64,000 bases of DNA from Pseudomonas duriflava (lineage in GTDB: Bacteria; Pseudomonadota; Gammaproteobacteria; Pseudomonadales; Pseudomonadaceae). The stretch lies in assembly GCF_007830155.1 (NCBI RefSeq), contig NZ_VLKY01000007.1, forward strand, positions 124,001 to 188,000. The letters are read 5' to 3'. The notes beneath the pieces were generated by a model. The model was not told the DNA's origin. It saw nothing but the letters and a program-made list of their open reading frames with translations, and did no database searches. Below, piece by piece: positions 29,724 through 37,335 of this stretch; the first letter of the stretch is position 1; every line of letters starts with the position of its first letter. The position numbers were made by a program, and so were the translations under genes.

Positions 29724-30461
29724 CTATATCGAGCTGTAGCGCGAAATTGTGACAGTCGCCTTGTCGATCAGCGTCATACAGGCCCATACGCCACGGGCAG
29801 AATCACGGACTGCAATTGCCTCAGACAGCTCCTTGTGCAATGGCAATGTTCGCCGAAGCTCATCCGGATCCATTGAAGACAGCTGAAACGAAACAGCCAA
29901 CAGCGCTCCTAGCGCAGGCACCATTTGTTCAATGAACTGATTATGGCTAGCGGCCAACACGCACTCATGAAAATGCTGGTCCGCACTATTGTAATCACCG
30001 CCCGACAGCGACGCTTCTAACGCCTCGTAAGCCATCTGGATACGTGTTATCTGTTCCGGCGTGGCCCGCTCGCAAGCCCATCTAACGGCAACGGGCTCGA
30101 TAGCGCGACGAAGATCCAAGAGGTCCTTGACGAAATTATCCGGCAGCCCACCGCGACTGAGCCAGCCAACTACTTGTGGATCGAAAAGATTCCAACGATT
30201 GAGCGGAAGCACACGACTTCCCACCTTGGGGCCAACCTCAATCATGCCTTTGGCTACTAGTGTCTTGATAGCCTCTCGTACTACCGTGCGGCTAACACCG
30301 AGCTCCTGCCCCAGGTCCGCTTCTACCTTGAGAGCATCGCCCGGCTTGAACTGCCCCGAAGCAATCCAGCTTCCGAGCGAGTCCACCGCTGAGGCATGAA
30401 AATTATTCGACATACGACGCGCCCTCGCCTGCATTGCTAATCCAGTCATCTTAACGACCAA
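29724..30461 (-). CDS. GntR-family regulator of the FadR subgroup
   Basis: Up to 245 residues; starts at 30449 or 30413 (MSNNFHASAVDSLGSWI) are equally plausible. N-terminal winged helix: LGQELGVSRTVVREAIKTLVAKGMIEVGPKVGSRV. The C-terminal all-helical FCD domain carries metal and effector residues (DLLDLRRAIEPVAVRWA; DQHFHECVLAASHN). Likely a repressor of the adjoining lactonase-araFGH genes that releases DNA on binding a sugar acid or lactone. It heads the minus-strand run and has a candidate operator upstream. Confidence 0.9.
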   Translation of the reverse strand: MVVKMTGLAMQARARRMSNNFHASAVDSLGSWIASGQFKPGDALKVEADLGQELGVSRTVVREAIKTLVAKGMIEVGPKVGSRVLPLNRWNLFDPQVVGWLSRGGLPDNFVKDLLDLRRAIEPVAVRWACERATPEQITRIQMAYEALEASLSGGDYNSADQHFHECVLAASHNQFIEQMVPALGALLAVSFQLSSMDPDELRRTLPLHKELSEAIAVRDSARGVWACMTLIDKATVTISRYSSI

Positions 30462-30509
30462 TACCCTAAGAGACCAATGCCACCATATTCAGTTAGACCG
30501 TTACAATCA

Positions 30510-30519
30510 TCATATGATT
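30510..30519. promoter_or_regulatory. Operator candidate before the gntR-type gene
   Basis: ATCATATGAT, a perfect 10-base palindrome, lies about 50 bases upstream of the longest gntR reading frame and resembles the site before araF. Autoregulation is plausible. Confidence 0.4.
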
Positions 30520-30762
30520 AGACGATATAAAAGAGAAATATAATGATGTCTATACAGGACATGGGCAGGGAGGCAACCCAGAAGAGTTCAAACCAATGAA
30601 ACCTGCAAGCACCTTGTCAATGCTCGCCACCCCATCGCATTAATCAGGCAAGAGAATCACATATGCAACCGAGCACAGCACCAGCGCGGCGCTCGCCCGA
30701 TTGCTTGCTGAAAGCGGCGTACTAAAAGCAGACAGATTTAAATAAAGAGTTTCAAACCACAC

Positions 30763-30993
30763 TCACGTTTTCAAACGGAACCAGAAACCATTCCACCGCT
30801 CCGCCTCATCGTGCGCCTCAGACTTGCTGGAAAACTCCGAAATAATTCCTCCGTGCGCATATAGCACAGCCCAAGCCTCCTTTATTGAAGCCCCAGGGAA
30901 AACACCAAACCGGGTACGATCTTTGATTTGCGAATTGTTACTGCTGTCCATTTGCTTTGTCCATTGTGCTTGTTGTTTTTTAAATAGTCGCAA
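30763..30993 (-). CDS. Small hypothetical protein (uncertain)
   Basis: Up to 76 residues from a TTG, or 62 from an internal Met (MDSSNNSQIKD). The C-terminal part (SIKEAWAVLYAHGGIISEFSSKSEAHDEAERWN) has a residue pattern common in short bacterial proteins of unknown function. No good ribosome site precedes either start. It lies alone in an AT-rich stretch between the arabinose genes and the island and may be a remnant. Confidence 0.35.
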   Translation of the reverse strand: MRLFKKQQAQWTKQMDSSNNSQIKDRTRFGVFPGASIKEAWAVLYAHGGIISEFSSKSEAHDEAERWNGFWFRLKT

Positions 30994-30999
30994 CCTGTG

Positions 31000-31843
31000 T
31001 AGGAATGTGCAGCCATGCCTTCCTGGGCAGGCTCAACCTGTGAAACATATCGCCTAATAGGGATAGTTTCCATAAGCCATTTCCTCTTCATGGGTGTTTC
31101 TTAAAAACCCTCGAAATGAAACAGGCCAAAGAAGAGCACTTTTCAATAATGAAAATTTGGTTGTCACAACCGAGCCAGCCACAGGAACAAAGAGCCACCA
31201 GCCCAGGGGATCTCAATTCATAGAGAGTAAAAGATAACTCTGCCGCTATTGATTGAATGAGGAAGAGGCTGGACCAAGTGACAGCTAGTAAAGCTAAAGC
31301 CTTTACCAGGAACAACGTGATTTCAATATCCCATTACATTACAGGGAGCGTGCCTTTGAGAAATATGCTCTGGCCGCCAGAAAAAGACACGGATCAATAC
31401 ACTTTAAACAGCTTATAAAGCGCCATACCACCACAAAAGCTCATGGCGTTTTCAGGCCAACCAAAAAGAAAATAGGAATATCTAGGAGGGTAAATACGGC
31501 GAGATTGCAAACGCCCACTTAGGGAGTCGAACAATGCTGTCACACGTAGATTTTTTATAGAGACAACTCATTTTAAGGTAATGAGTTAAGAAATTGGAGG
31601 TGGCCCCACCAGCCACACCCCGGCACACGATGTCACCGCTACAGTGTTAGCTGACGCTAACGGCTGCTCTGATCTTCCGGTTACTCGACCGAAGTCCGGC
31701 TGACACCTGCGGGCCTTATCTGGCGGGCCTTCCAGCCATCCAGAACTCCCCAAGAACTCCCTTAGGGAACCCCTTAAGAGCCCTTCTCGACCCCCATCAA
31801 GATCGAGAGAAGCTAGGGGTGTGGTCAGTTTTGTACCACTTTG
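31000..31843. other. AT-rich left flank of the island, with dense short inverted repeats near the integrase
   Basis: No credible gene. Toward the right it becomes structured: GGTGGCCCCACC (31600-31611 region), GTTAGC-TGAC-GCTAAC (near 31646-31661), and CCACACCCC (31613-31621) inverted against GGGGTGTGG (31816-31824). TGTACCACT at 31832-31840 recurs in the same orientation at the other end of the island. This is where the attachment site of the left integrase is expected. Confidence 0.4.
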
Positions 31844-33184
31844 ATGGACCACTCTGGTGGACCACTCTTGGCATACATCACACGTCGCGAGACCACGTAT
31901 TACCTAAACTTGAGACTCCCTAAGCACGTGGACTTTATGAGGTCCACTCTTCGCCTGAGTCTGGGAGTAACCGAACGAAAGACGGCTCTGTTTATAGCTA
32001 GCAGACTCGCTTACAAGGTTTTCGGATATCTAGCGGACCACCAATTTGACTCAGTAGGGGATCTGAAGAGGCTCTGTAAAGAATGGCTGAAGGAAAGCCT
32101 CTCAGATATTCCAGAAAGACCCTTGAGAGCAACTTCGACAGCTCTCAGAGCAACACCGCCTAAGAAGGAGCCGACTCTCGAGAAACTGGCGAAGCTATAC
32201 ATAGAGGAAGGGAAACGGACAGGAGCCTGGAGAGAAGGTAACACTCAAGATGTGGAGCGAGTCCTTAGAGACTTCTTTGAACTCATAGGAGACAGAACGC
32301 CTCAAGACTTCACGCCCGCTGATGCAAGGTTGTTTAAGGAGCTCTTGAAGAGGTGCCCCCAGTACTTTGGTCTTCGACCTGAATTCAGCGGAAAGCCCCT
32401 TAGAGAAATCATCGGGTCAGGGATTGAGTACACACCCATCTCCACTACCACTGTAAATAACCGGCTCCGCAAAGTCTCAGCTTTCTTTAACTGGTGCATG
32501 CAAAACAAATACATCACTGAGAACCCTCTAAAGGGAATCAAGGTAATGGTGGCAGTTTCCGCTAAGGAGGCTCGGCATTCATTTACTCCTGCTGACCTGA
32601 ATATCCTTCTTGATCTTCAAGCTCTCAGAAAAGAATCCCTAAAGCATGTGTGGAGGTTCTGGCTGGTCCTCTTGGGTAGAACCACAGGAGCCCGTATGGA
32701 GGAGCTCTGCCAGTTACATGCTGACGACATCACCACTATCCAAGGAAGCGCCTGTATTCGCATCAGCGATACCCATGCAGACCAAAAGGTGAAGACTCCT
32801 AGCAGTCGTCGAATTATTCCTATCCATCCTCAGATGATCCGTCTGGGATTTCTTGAGTATGTTCATAGGGCAGCCCCTGATGGAGTCTCTAGGATTTTCC
32901 CAGAACTGATAGCTGTACGAGGCCAGTTAGGGCATGCGCCTAGCAAGTGGTTCGGTCGCTATAAACAAAAGCAAGGAATCACTGACCCCCGCAAGGTCTT
33001 TCATAGCTTCCGACATACCTTTATTGATGACCTCAGAGAAGCAGGGGTACAGGACTCGGTAATCAAACGATTGGTTGGGCATGAGGATGGGTCTGTTACG
33101 TTCGGCCTATACGGAAGTAGAGAGCCGATCAAAGCAATGGCCGATGCTATCAACTCAATTGATGTCACGCCCTTAAGCACCTAA
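31844..33184 (+). CDS. Tyrosine recombinase (phage-type integrase), left end of island
   Basis: 446 residues from the ATG at 31844 (a TTG at 31841 is also possible). N-terminal SAM-like core-binding domain (about 115-235). The catalytic domain has the first Arg in TTGARMEELCQLHADDI, the H-x2-R box in HSFRHTFIDDLREAG, the later His in LVGHEDGSVTFG and the nucleophile Tyr in LYG. All residues are present, so it could be active. It points into the island and mirrors the integrase at the right end. Codon use (many AGA/AGG and CTA/CTT) differs from the neighbouring chromosome. TGGACCACTC is repeated across its first codons. Confidence 0.92.
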   Translation: MDHSGGPLLAYITRRETTYYLNLRLPKHVDFMRSTLRLSLGVTERKTALFIASRLAYKVFGYLADHQFDSVGDLKRLCKEWLKESLSDIPERPLRATSTALRATPPKKEPTLEKLAKLYIEEGKRTGAWREGNTQDVERVLRDFFELIGDRTPQDFTPADARLFKELLKRCPQYFGLRPEFSGKPLREIIGSGIEYTPISTTTVNNRLRKVSAFFNWCMQNKYITENPLKGIKVMVAVSAKEARHSFTPADLNILLDLQALRKESLKHVWRFWLVLLGRTTGARMEELCQLHADDITTIQGSACIRISDTHADQKVKTPSSRRIIPIHPQMIRLGFLEYVHRAAPDGVSRIFPELIAVRGQLGHAPSKWFGRYKQKQGITDPRKVFHSFRHTFIDDLREAGVQDSVIKRLVGHEDGSVTFGLYGSREPIKAMADAINSIDVTPLST

Positions 33185-33424
33185 AAGACAAGCAAATGAG
33201 AGCAATCCTGAGATCCATGCCTCACGCGCCTCTTGCTCCTAATTGTGAAATTTCGAAAAAATGTGAGACCCCTTATTAAGATCCGTGAGCACGCAGACTC
33301 CCCCGTGGGTGCCCTCACATGCGCACCTACGCCCGGTTGCTTCTCACGCGCCCCTACACGGTCCTGTAGGAAGCCCAAGGGGTCTCCACCTATCTCCTCT
33401 CTTCCAATCTACCTTTAGCCTAAT

Positions 33425-33565
33425 CCCGCCGTTGCGTTGCAATAGGGCAAGGTCTAACGCAGCGTTGCAGCCATGCATTAAAACCGTTGCAATAGAGTTG
33501 ACTTTAGATTTATGCAACAGTACCGTTGTGACATCTAAGACCTCAGTGCAACACTTGCAACGGAT
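33425..33565. repeat. Cluster of GTTGCA/TGCAAC half-sites, probable res site
   Basis: Within about 130 bases directly before the serine recombinase start there are two copies of GTTGCAATAG (near 33437 and 33486), a GCGTTGCAG (near 33462), and inverted TGCAAC copies near 33513, 33546 and 33555. Clustered inverted and direct half-sites just upstream of a resolvase are how res or crossover sites are built in this family. Confidence 0.6.
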
Positions 33566-33573
33566 TACAGATC

Positions 33574-34137
33574 ATGCGGATTGGATACGCTCGTACCTCT
33601 ACCCTCGAACAGGTTGCTGGTTTCGAGGCTCAGGAAAGAGAGCTGAAGGCTGCTGGAGTAGAAAAGCTCTACAAGGAACAGGTGTCCTCTGTAGGAGACC
33701 GGCCAGAGCTGGAAAGGATGCTCCAGGATCTCCGCAAGGGAGACCTGTTGGTAGTCACTAAGCTCGACCGCTTGGCCCGTAGCGTTCACCACCTTGGAGA
33801 GATTCTTAGGAGACTCGATGATGTGGGAGCTGGGCTGAACATCCTAGGCATGGGCATAGACTCCACCACAGCAGGAGGGAGGCTTATGCTGAATGTCCTT
33901 GGGTCTGTAGCTCAGTTCGAACGGGAGATGATGCTTGAGCGCCAGCGTGAAGGGATAGCTAAGGCGAAGGCTGAGGGGAAATACAAAGGGAGGAAACCCA
34001 AGGGGGAACCCCTGCTGGACCGTATCTTAGCAATGAAGGCCGAAGGTCTTGGTGATACAGCCATAGGGAAAGCCCTAGGGATGGACCGAACGACAGTCTT
34101 TAGGGTTCGTAAGGCTGCTGAAGCTCAGATAGAGTGA
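33574..34137 (+). CDS. Serine recombinase (resolvase/invertase family)
   Basis: 187 residues. Catalytic serine S9 in IGYARTSTLEQ, then VTKLDRLARSVHHLGEI with the active-site arginines, the E-helix SVAQFEREMMLERQREGIAKAK, and a C-terminal helix-turn-helix (MKAEGLGDTAIGKALGMDRTTVFRVRKA). Length is that of Tn3-type resolvases and DNA invertases. It may resolve multimers or invert a segment of the island using the half-site cluster upstream. No transposase is nearby, so it is not part of an intact Tn3 element. Confidence 0.92.
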   Translation: MRIGYARTSTLEQVAGFEAQERELKAAGVEKLYKEQVSSVGDRPELERMLQDLRKGDLLVVTKLDRLARSVHHLGEILRRLDDVGAGLNILGMGIDSTTAGGRLMLNVLGSVAQFEREMMLERQREGIAKAKAEGKYKGRKPKGEPLLDRILAMKAEGLGDTAIGKALGMDRTTVFRVRKAAEAQIE

Positions 34138-34230
34138 AGTAAATGGGAGGCGTGCCTTGTGTCTCCCTATCTGTTTTACGCTTCCCTATAGAACTCCCTC
34201 AGGATTTATCTGAAGGAGCTGCTGATGCCT

Positions 34231-34524
34231 TTATGCAGACTCTTGCATGGGCATTGACCACTTATGACAAGATCGTACATTCCCAAAGATATCAGGACTA
34301 TTAAAGCTCTCGCCCTGCAATCCATGACGTTCACAGATGACTTTAATCTGCTTACCTAGCCTTGAGTGCAGAGCTTGAAAAGGCTGGTCGCTTTCTGTAG
34401 TAGCGAGCAAGGAAACATAGAGCCTTTGGTTTTGCTGAATGAATTTCGCAATAACCTGATGAGAGTCAAATACGTTACCGCAACCTAGAATTACCTGCTC
34501 GATAATTTCGTCTTCCACAACCAT
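34231..34524 (-). CDS. Phage-associated hypothetical protein
   Basis: 97 residues from the ATG at 34524, fixed by a GGAGG site seven bases upstream; the longer frame to 34569 is unnecessary. Sequence MVVEDEIIEQVILGCGNVFDSHQVIAKFIQQNQRLYV resembles small conserved proteins found in pseudomonad prophages, but I cannot assign a function. No signal or membrane segment. The neighbouring minus-strand gene is separated by about 190 bases containing a 9-bp inverted repeat. Confidence 0.65.
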   Translation of the reverse strand: MVVEDEIIEQVILGCGNVFDSHQVIAKFIQQNQRLYVSLLATTESDQPFQALHSRLGKQIKVICERHGLQGESFNSPDIFGNVRSCHKWSMPMQESA

Positions 34525-34657
34525 TGCCAGCCTCCAGCTCGCGAAGTAGGAGAACGAATCGTAGACCAAGCAGATGCAGGATGAGTAACCGATTAAACTG
34601 CGCTCATGAACAACTTCTAATATCTGCCATCAATTTCTCTTATCTCATAGGTTAATC

Positions 34658-34695
34658 ATTACCCATGCATATCCCAAGCTTACATAATGGGTAAT
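34658..34695. repeat. 9-bp inverted repeat (possible operator or weak terminator)
   Basis: ATTACCCAT (34658-34666) and ATGGGTAAT (34687-34695) are perfect inverted copies with a 20-base spacer. They lie just downstream of the membrane-protein gene ending at 34713 and upstream of the gene starting at 34524. No T run follows on either strand, so an operator is more likely than a terminator. Confidence 0.45.
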
Positions 34696-34712
34696 ACCTG
34701 TTTGATTTATGC

Positions 34713-35231
34713 CTAAGCTTTTGTAGCGCTATCAAGGCATGAGGGAGATAACCAGCAGAGCCTCACTGATAGCATCACTCCTATAGCTAGCGCCCATGCC
34801 CAAGGGTTACCCATGGCAAGCCCTGAGGTCATTGCCAAGAAATCCCAAGGATTACTTCCAAGCATCCAGTGAATTGGAAATGGACCGCCCAGGTTCAACT
34901 CAGTAAGAACAATCTGCGAGACAGGGAGAAGAACTAGGACCAACGCGGTAAGGAAGGAGCGCCTAAACCAAGCACGGCGGAAGGCACTTTGGGATAGTTT
35001 TAGACAGCGCCACAAAAGAAACCCCATAAGGGCCAACGTGCAAAATGATCCGAGAATTAGCATCGGACCCGCATAGATTGCTAAGACCGCAATAACCAAG
35101 GTCTTCGTTTTCCACCCTAATGTCTCTTGAAGGATTATGAGCAGAAGCGCTAAGGGAGGGCCTATCCAAAGGCTATAGCCATAACCTTTTCCAATAGCCT
35201 CCCATGCCCTAATGGTAATAGCTTTGAACAC
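34713..35231 (-). CDS. Hypothetical membrane protein
   Basis: 172 residues from a GTG at 35231, preceded by GGGAAGAG. About four membrane segments (near 20-37, 45-73, 93-112 and 140-158). No motif recognised. Possible roles in a mobile element include superinfection exclusion, but nothing in the sequence shows this. Same strand as the regulator gene at 35335, about 100 bases downstream of it. Confidence 0.6.
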   Translation of the reverse strand: MFKAITIRAWEAIGKGYGYSLWIGPPLALLLIILQETLGWKTKTLVIAVLAIYAGPMLILGSFCTLALMGFLLWRCLKLSQSAFRRAWFRRSFLTALVLVLLPVSQIVLTELNLGGPFPIHWMLGSNPWDFLAMTSGLAMGNPWAWALAIGVMLSVRLCWLSPSCLDSATKA

Positions 35232-35334
35232 AGCTTCTCTTCCCTGAGTCTTTTAAGAGGTTGACTATAGCGCTCCAGTTAAGAGCACTCCATTCCTTTA
35301 AGACCCTTTCCAAGCCTCTCATCTGCTTTCTTAA

Positions 35335-35649
35335 CTAAACAATCTCAACAGCCGCCCCATCTTCTTGTGGAGTGGTCTGCTCACAGCCAATCTCTCTCTT
35401 TCCTGTCAGAAGCCATACCTGATACGAGGGGAACATTCGAGCTAGCGTCTCTAACTCTTCTGCTCCAAGCCTAGCTCTACCTTGTCCAATATTTTTCCAT
35501 CTTGAAACAGACGTACTTCCATGCTCAGAAAGAGCCTTAGGACCAGCAATACGCATTAGCAAAAGCGCCCGCCCTAATAAATAATCTAAATCAAAGTCAT
35601 CCTTTAAATATTTAATAGTCATGAGGTTTACTATTGACTCCGATCTCAC
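35335..35649 (-). CDS. Small Cro-like DNA-binding regulator (copy A)
   Basis: Up to 104 residues; the start could be the GTG at 35649 or the ATG at 35622, neither with a clear ribosome site. The core RALLLMRIAGPKALSEHGSTSVSRWKNIGQGRARLGAEELETLARMFPSYQVWLLTG is a lambda-Cro/CI-type helix-turn-helix (VSRWKNIGQG as recognition region). It is clearly paralogous to the protein at 37001-37246. It is divergent from the plus-strand genes that end with a KilA-N protein, across a region with a direct repeat, as a phage repressor would be. Confidence 0.75.
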   Translation of the reverse strand: MRSESIVNLMTIKYLKDDFDLDYLLGRALLLMRIAGPKALSEHGSTSVSRWKNIGQGRARLGAEELETLARMFPSYQVWLLTGKREIGCEQTTPQEDGAAVEIV

Positions 35650-35668
35650 TAGGTTTACTATGTACTCC
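35624..35668. promoter_or_regulatory. Direct-repeat operator candidate at the copy A promoter
   Basis: AGGTTTACTATTGACTCC (from 35624) and AGGTTTACTATGTACTCC (from 35651) are repeated 27 bases apart, at the 5' end of the copy A regulator gene and facing the divergent plus-strand gene. 16 of 18 bases are identical. A Cro-like autoregulator binding here is the simplest reading. Confidence 0.55.
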
Positions 35669-35761
35669 AGATATATTGTACTGAGTAGGAGCTCCTTGAG
35701 ATATCTCTTTCATCTCACAGGCACTCATAAGTAGCTAACAGAACCTACATCGGAGATACAC

Positions 35762-36169
35762 ATGAAAACCCTCAGGCAGCTCTCTACGAGACTCCCAAAA
35801 GAAACCCTACCGCTCCTAGCAAATCTTTTTGATCGTCTTGGCGACAGTGCGAACGATGAGGAAACGCAGATATTCATAGGCTGGATTGACCAGCAGCTTT
35901 CATTAGTACAGCGGGAGAACCTATCCCATGCCGTTGCTACGGATAGCGCTTTGAGAGCAACTAACTTTGTCTACCTTGAGGCGTGGCGTTTCTTGTCTGG
36001 GAGCTTTGATCCTTCCAATGGGTATCTTTGGGCCTCAAAAGGTTTTCCCGAGTGGATCAGGATTGGAGCTTTCAGCCCGCCCTCATGGACCTGGAGAGCC
36101 CTTAAGGGTCTTCACTTCAGCCAGGGGAAACTGAAAGTACACTTTCCTTCTTCTGCTTCACTGCACTAG
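35762..36169 (+). CDS. Hypothetical island protein
   Basis: 135 residues starting at an ATG with a CGGAG site eight bases upstream. Soluble, helical N-terminus (LPKETLPLLANLFDRLGDSANDEETQIFIGWIDQQLSLV) and a tryptophan-rich C-terminal half (GYLWASKGFPEWIRIGAFSPPSWTWRALKGL). No family recognised. First plus-strand gene opposite the Cro-like regulator and 80 bases before a KilA-N gene, so probably in an early operon of the element. Confidence 0.6.
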   Translation: MKTLRQLSTRLPKETLPLLANLFDRLGDSANDEETQIFIGWIDQQLSLVQRENLSHAVATDSALRATNFVYLEAWRFLSGSFDPSNGYLWASKGFPEWIRIGAFSPPSWTWRALKGLHFSQGKLKVHFPSSASLH

Positions 36170-36251
36170 CGCCACCCTGGACTAAACCTCCAGAACATCA
36201 ATCATCCACTACTGATTAAGGGCCTCCCCAGGAGAGCTCTAGGAGACACTC

Positions 36252-36674
36252 ATGTCTGAAGAAAGCAAAACTACCAATGAAGCAAGAGCAGTGATCGACA
36301 CATTGAAAGCTCACTATAAAACAGTCATTCAGCTCCAGACTGGAAATGGCTATGTGAACATGACTGAGGCTGCGAATGCATACGGCAAGGACATTCAGGA
36401 GTTCCTCAACCTTCCAACTACTAATCAGCATTTGCAAACCATAGCCAAGCTGGGACCAGACAGGACTCTAGTTGAGACCAAAGGGAACAATGGGAAGCCC
36501 TCTGCATTCATCACATGGGGACATCCCTCACTAGCCCCACTCCTGCTTCGGTGGCTTGACCCAGATAAGGCCGCCTTATACGACCTCATCATGCATCAAA
36601 TACTAATTGGGTCGGCGTCTATCACCTTGGCAGGTCAGCAAAGAGACTTTCTCAAGCTCTTCCACCAGCAGTAA
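36252..36674 (+). CDS. KilA-N domain protein (copy 1)
   Basis: 140 residues. The KilA-N domain spans roughly residues 20-115: VIQLQTGNGYVNMTEAANAYGKDIQEFLNLPTT, then TWGHPSLAPLLLRWLDPDKAALYDLIMHQIL. KilA-N is a DNA-binding domain of large DNA viruses and phage antirepressors. It carries no C-terminal ANT domain, only a short tail. AGGAG precedes the start by six bases. A second KilA-N gene lies at 37336. A GGCTCC-TTCG-GGAGCC hairpin follows. Confidence 0.82.
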   Translation: MSEESKTTNEARAVIDTLKAHYKTVIQLQTGNGYVNMTEAANAYGKDIQEFLNLPTTNQHLQTIAKLGPDRTLVETKGNNGKPSAFITWGHPSLAPLLLRWLDPDKAALYDLIMHQILIGSASITLAGQQRDFLKLFHQQ

Positions 36675-36687
36675 AGAGACCACCCTT

Positions 36688-36706
36688 AAGGGCTCCTTCG
36701 GGAGCC
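36688..36706 (+). terminator. Tetraloop hairpin after KilA-N copy 1
   Basis: GGCTCC-TTCG-GGAGCC, a 6-bp GC stem with a UUCG-type loop, starts about 15 bases after the stop codon. The downstream TTAT is only weakly T-rich. Confidence 0.6.
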
Positions 36707-36756
36707 TTATCACCATTTTCCAGGGATAAGAAAATTATCGAGGTGAAGAGAGGTAA

Positions 36757-36954
36757 CCCAAAAGACGAAATCCATCGATTACCTTTTCTAAAACACTAAA
36801 AATTAGGGATTTAGTTACCGCTAATAAAGGCCGCTATGGTGAGACCTTGGGAAACCCCAAGCTGACCCAGGCGTATATCGCTAAGAAAGCTCGACCGGGA
36901 GAGTCCTGGGAGCAAGCCAAGGCAAGGCTAGAGAAAGCACAGAAGGGCTCCTAA
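36757..36954 (+). pseudogene. Coding remnant without a normal start codon
   Basis: Codons from 36757 to the TAA at 36952-36954 read as a protein tail: KIRDLVTANKGRYGETLG, followed by NPKLTQAYIAKKARPGESWE, then QAKARLEKAQKGS. The basic, amphipathic composition and clean codon pattern look genuinely coding, but there is no ATG, GTG or TTG before residue 30, and an in-frame TAA sits just upstream. It is in a different frame from the KilA-N gene before it. Either the 3' end of a decayed gene or a small ORF using a non-standard start. Confidence 0.4.
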
Positions 36955-36968
36955 GGGGGCCCTTTTTC
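36940..36968 (+). terminator. Terminator after the coding remnant
   Basis: AGGGC - TCCTAAGGGG - GCCCT followed by TTTT just before the first TACGCAGTATTG repeat. Short stem but good T run. Confidence 0.5.
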
Positions 36969-36969
36969 A

Positions 36970-36989
36970 TTCCTACGCAGTATTGAACT
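36970..36989. repeat. TACGCAGTATTG element, copy 1
   Basis: TTCCTACGCAGTATTGAACT lies between the coding remnant and the 3' end of the copy B regulator gene. With copy 2 at 37254 it brackets that gene; the two copies share 22 of 24 bases. Confidence 0.7.
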
Positions 36990-37000
36990 AACAGGGCGCG

Positions 37001-37246
37001 CTACTCTATAGGGCTCTCAAAGGGCCCTTCAGGCTCCCGCTCTCCAGTGAGGAGCCACCAGCGATAAGCAGGGAATACCCTACCCAGCGTCTCAAGCTCC
37101 TCAGGGCCTAGGCGAGCCCTTCCTTGCCCAATGTTTTTCCACCTTGAGACAGGTGTGGGCCCGTTCTCGGACAGTCTTTTAGGCCCAGCCTTCCGCATGA
37201 GAAGAAGTGCCCGATCCCGCAAGGTTTCTGGCATGGCGATGCTCAT
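37001..37246 (-). CDS. Small Cro-like DNA-binding regulator (copy B)
   Basis: 81 residues, paralogue of the protein at 35335: RALLLMRKAGPKRLSENGPTPVSRWKNIGQGRARLGPEELETLGRVFPAYRWWLLTG, about three quarters identical over the shared core. The helix-turn-helix recognition region VSRWKNIGQG is identical. Starts at the ATG at 37246 with no Shine-Dalgarno sequence but a TACGCAGTATTG element directly upstream, so it is probably autoregulated. Divergent from the second KilA-N gene. Confidence 0.75.
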   Translation of the reverse strand: MSIAMPETLRDRALLLMRKAGPKRLSENGPTPVSRWKNIGQGRARLGPEELETLGRVFPAYRWWLLTGEREPEGPFESPIE

Positions 37247-37253
37247 TGACCAT

Positions 37254-37273
37254 TTCTACGCAGTATTGAACTA
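37254..37273. promoter_or_regulatory. TACGCAGTATTG element, copy 2 (divergent promoter operator)
   Basis: TTCTACGCAGTATTGAACTA occupies the 89-base gap between the copy B regulator (start 37246, minus) and KilA-N copy 2 (start 37336, plus). That is exactly where a lysogeny-type repressor would act on both promoters. Confidence 0.65.
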
Positions 37274-37335
37274 CCAAAAACGCCCCTCAGGGGCCCCATC
37301 TGAATTGTACGCAAGAAAGAGAGAGAGATTACTCC

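Noticed and set aside
31088-31315. Minus-strand hydrophobic ORF of 75 residues
   Set aside because: TTG start without a ribosome site. The hydrophobic run could arise from AT-rich sequence.
31586-31852. Minus-strand ORF of 88 residues left of the integrase
   Set aside because: It overlaps the integrase start and several palindromes. Composition is not convincingly coding and no ribosome site was seen.
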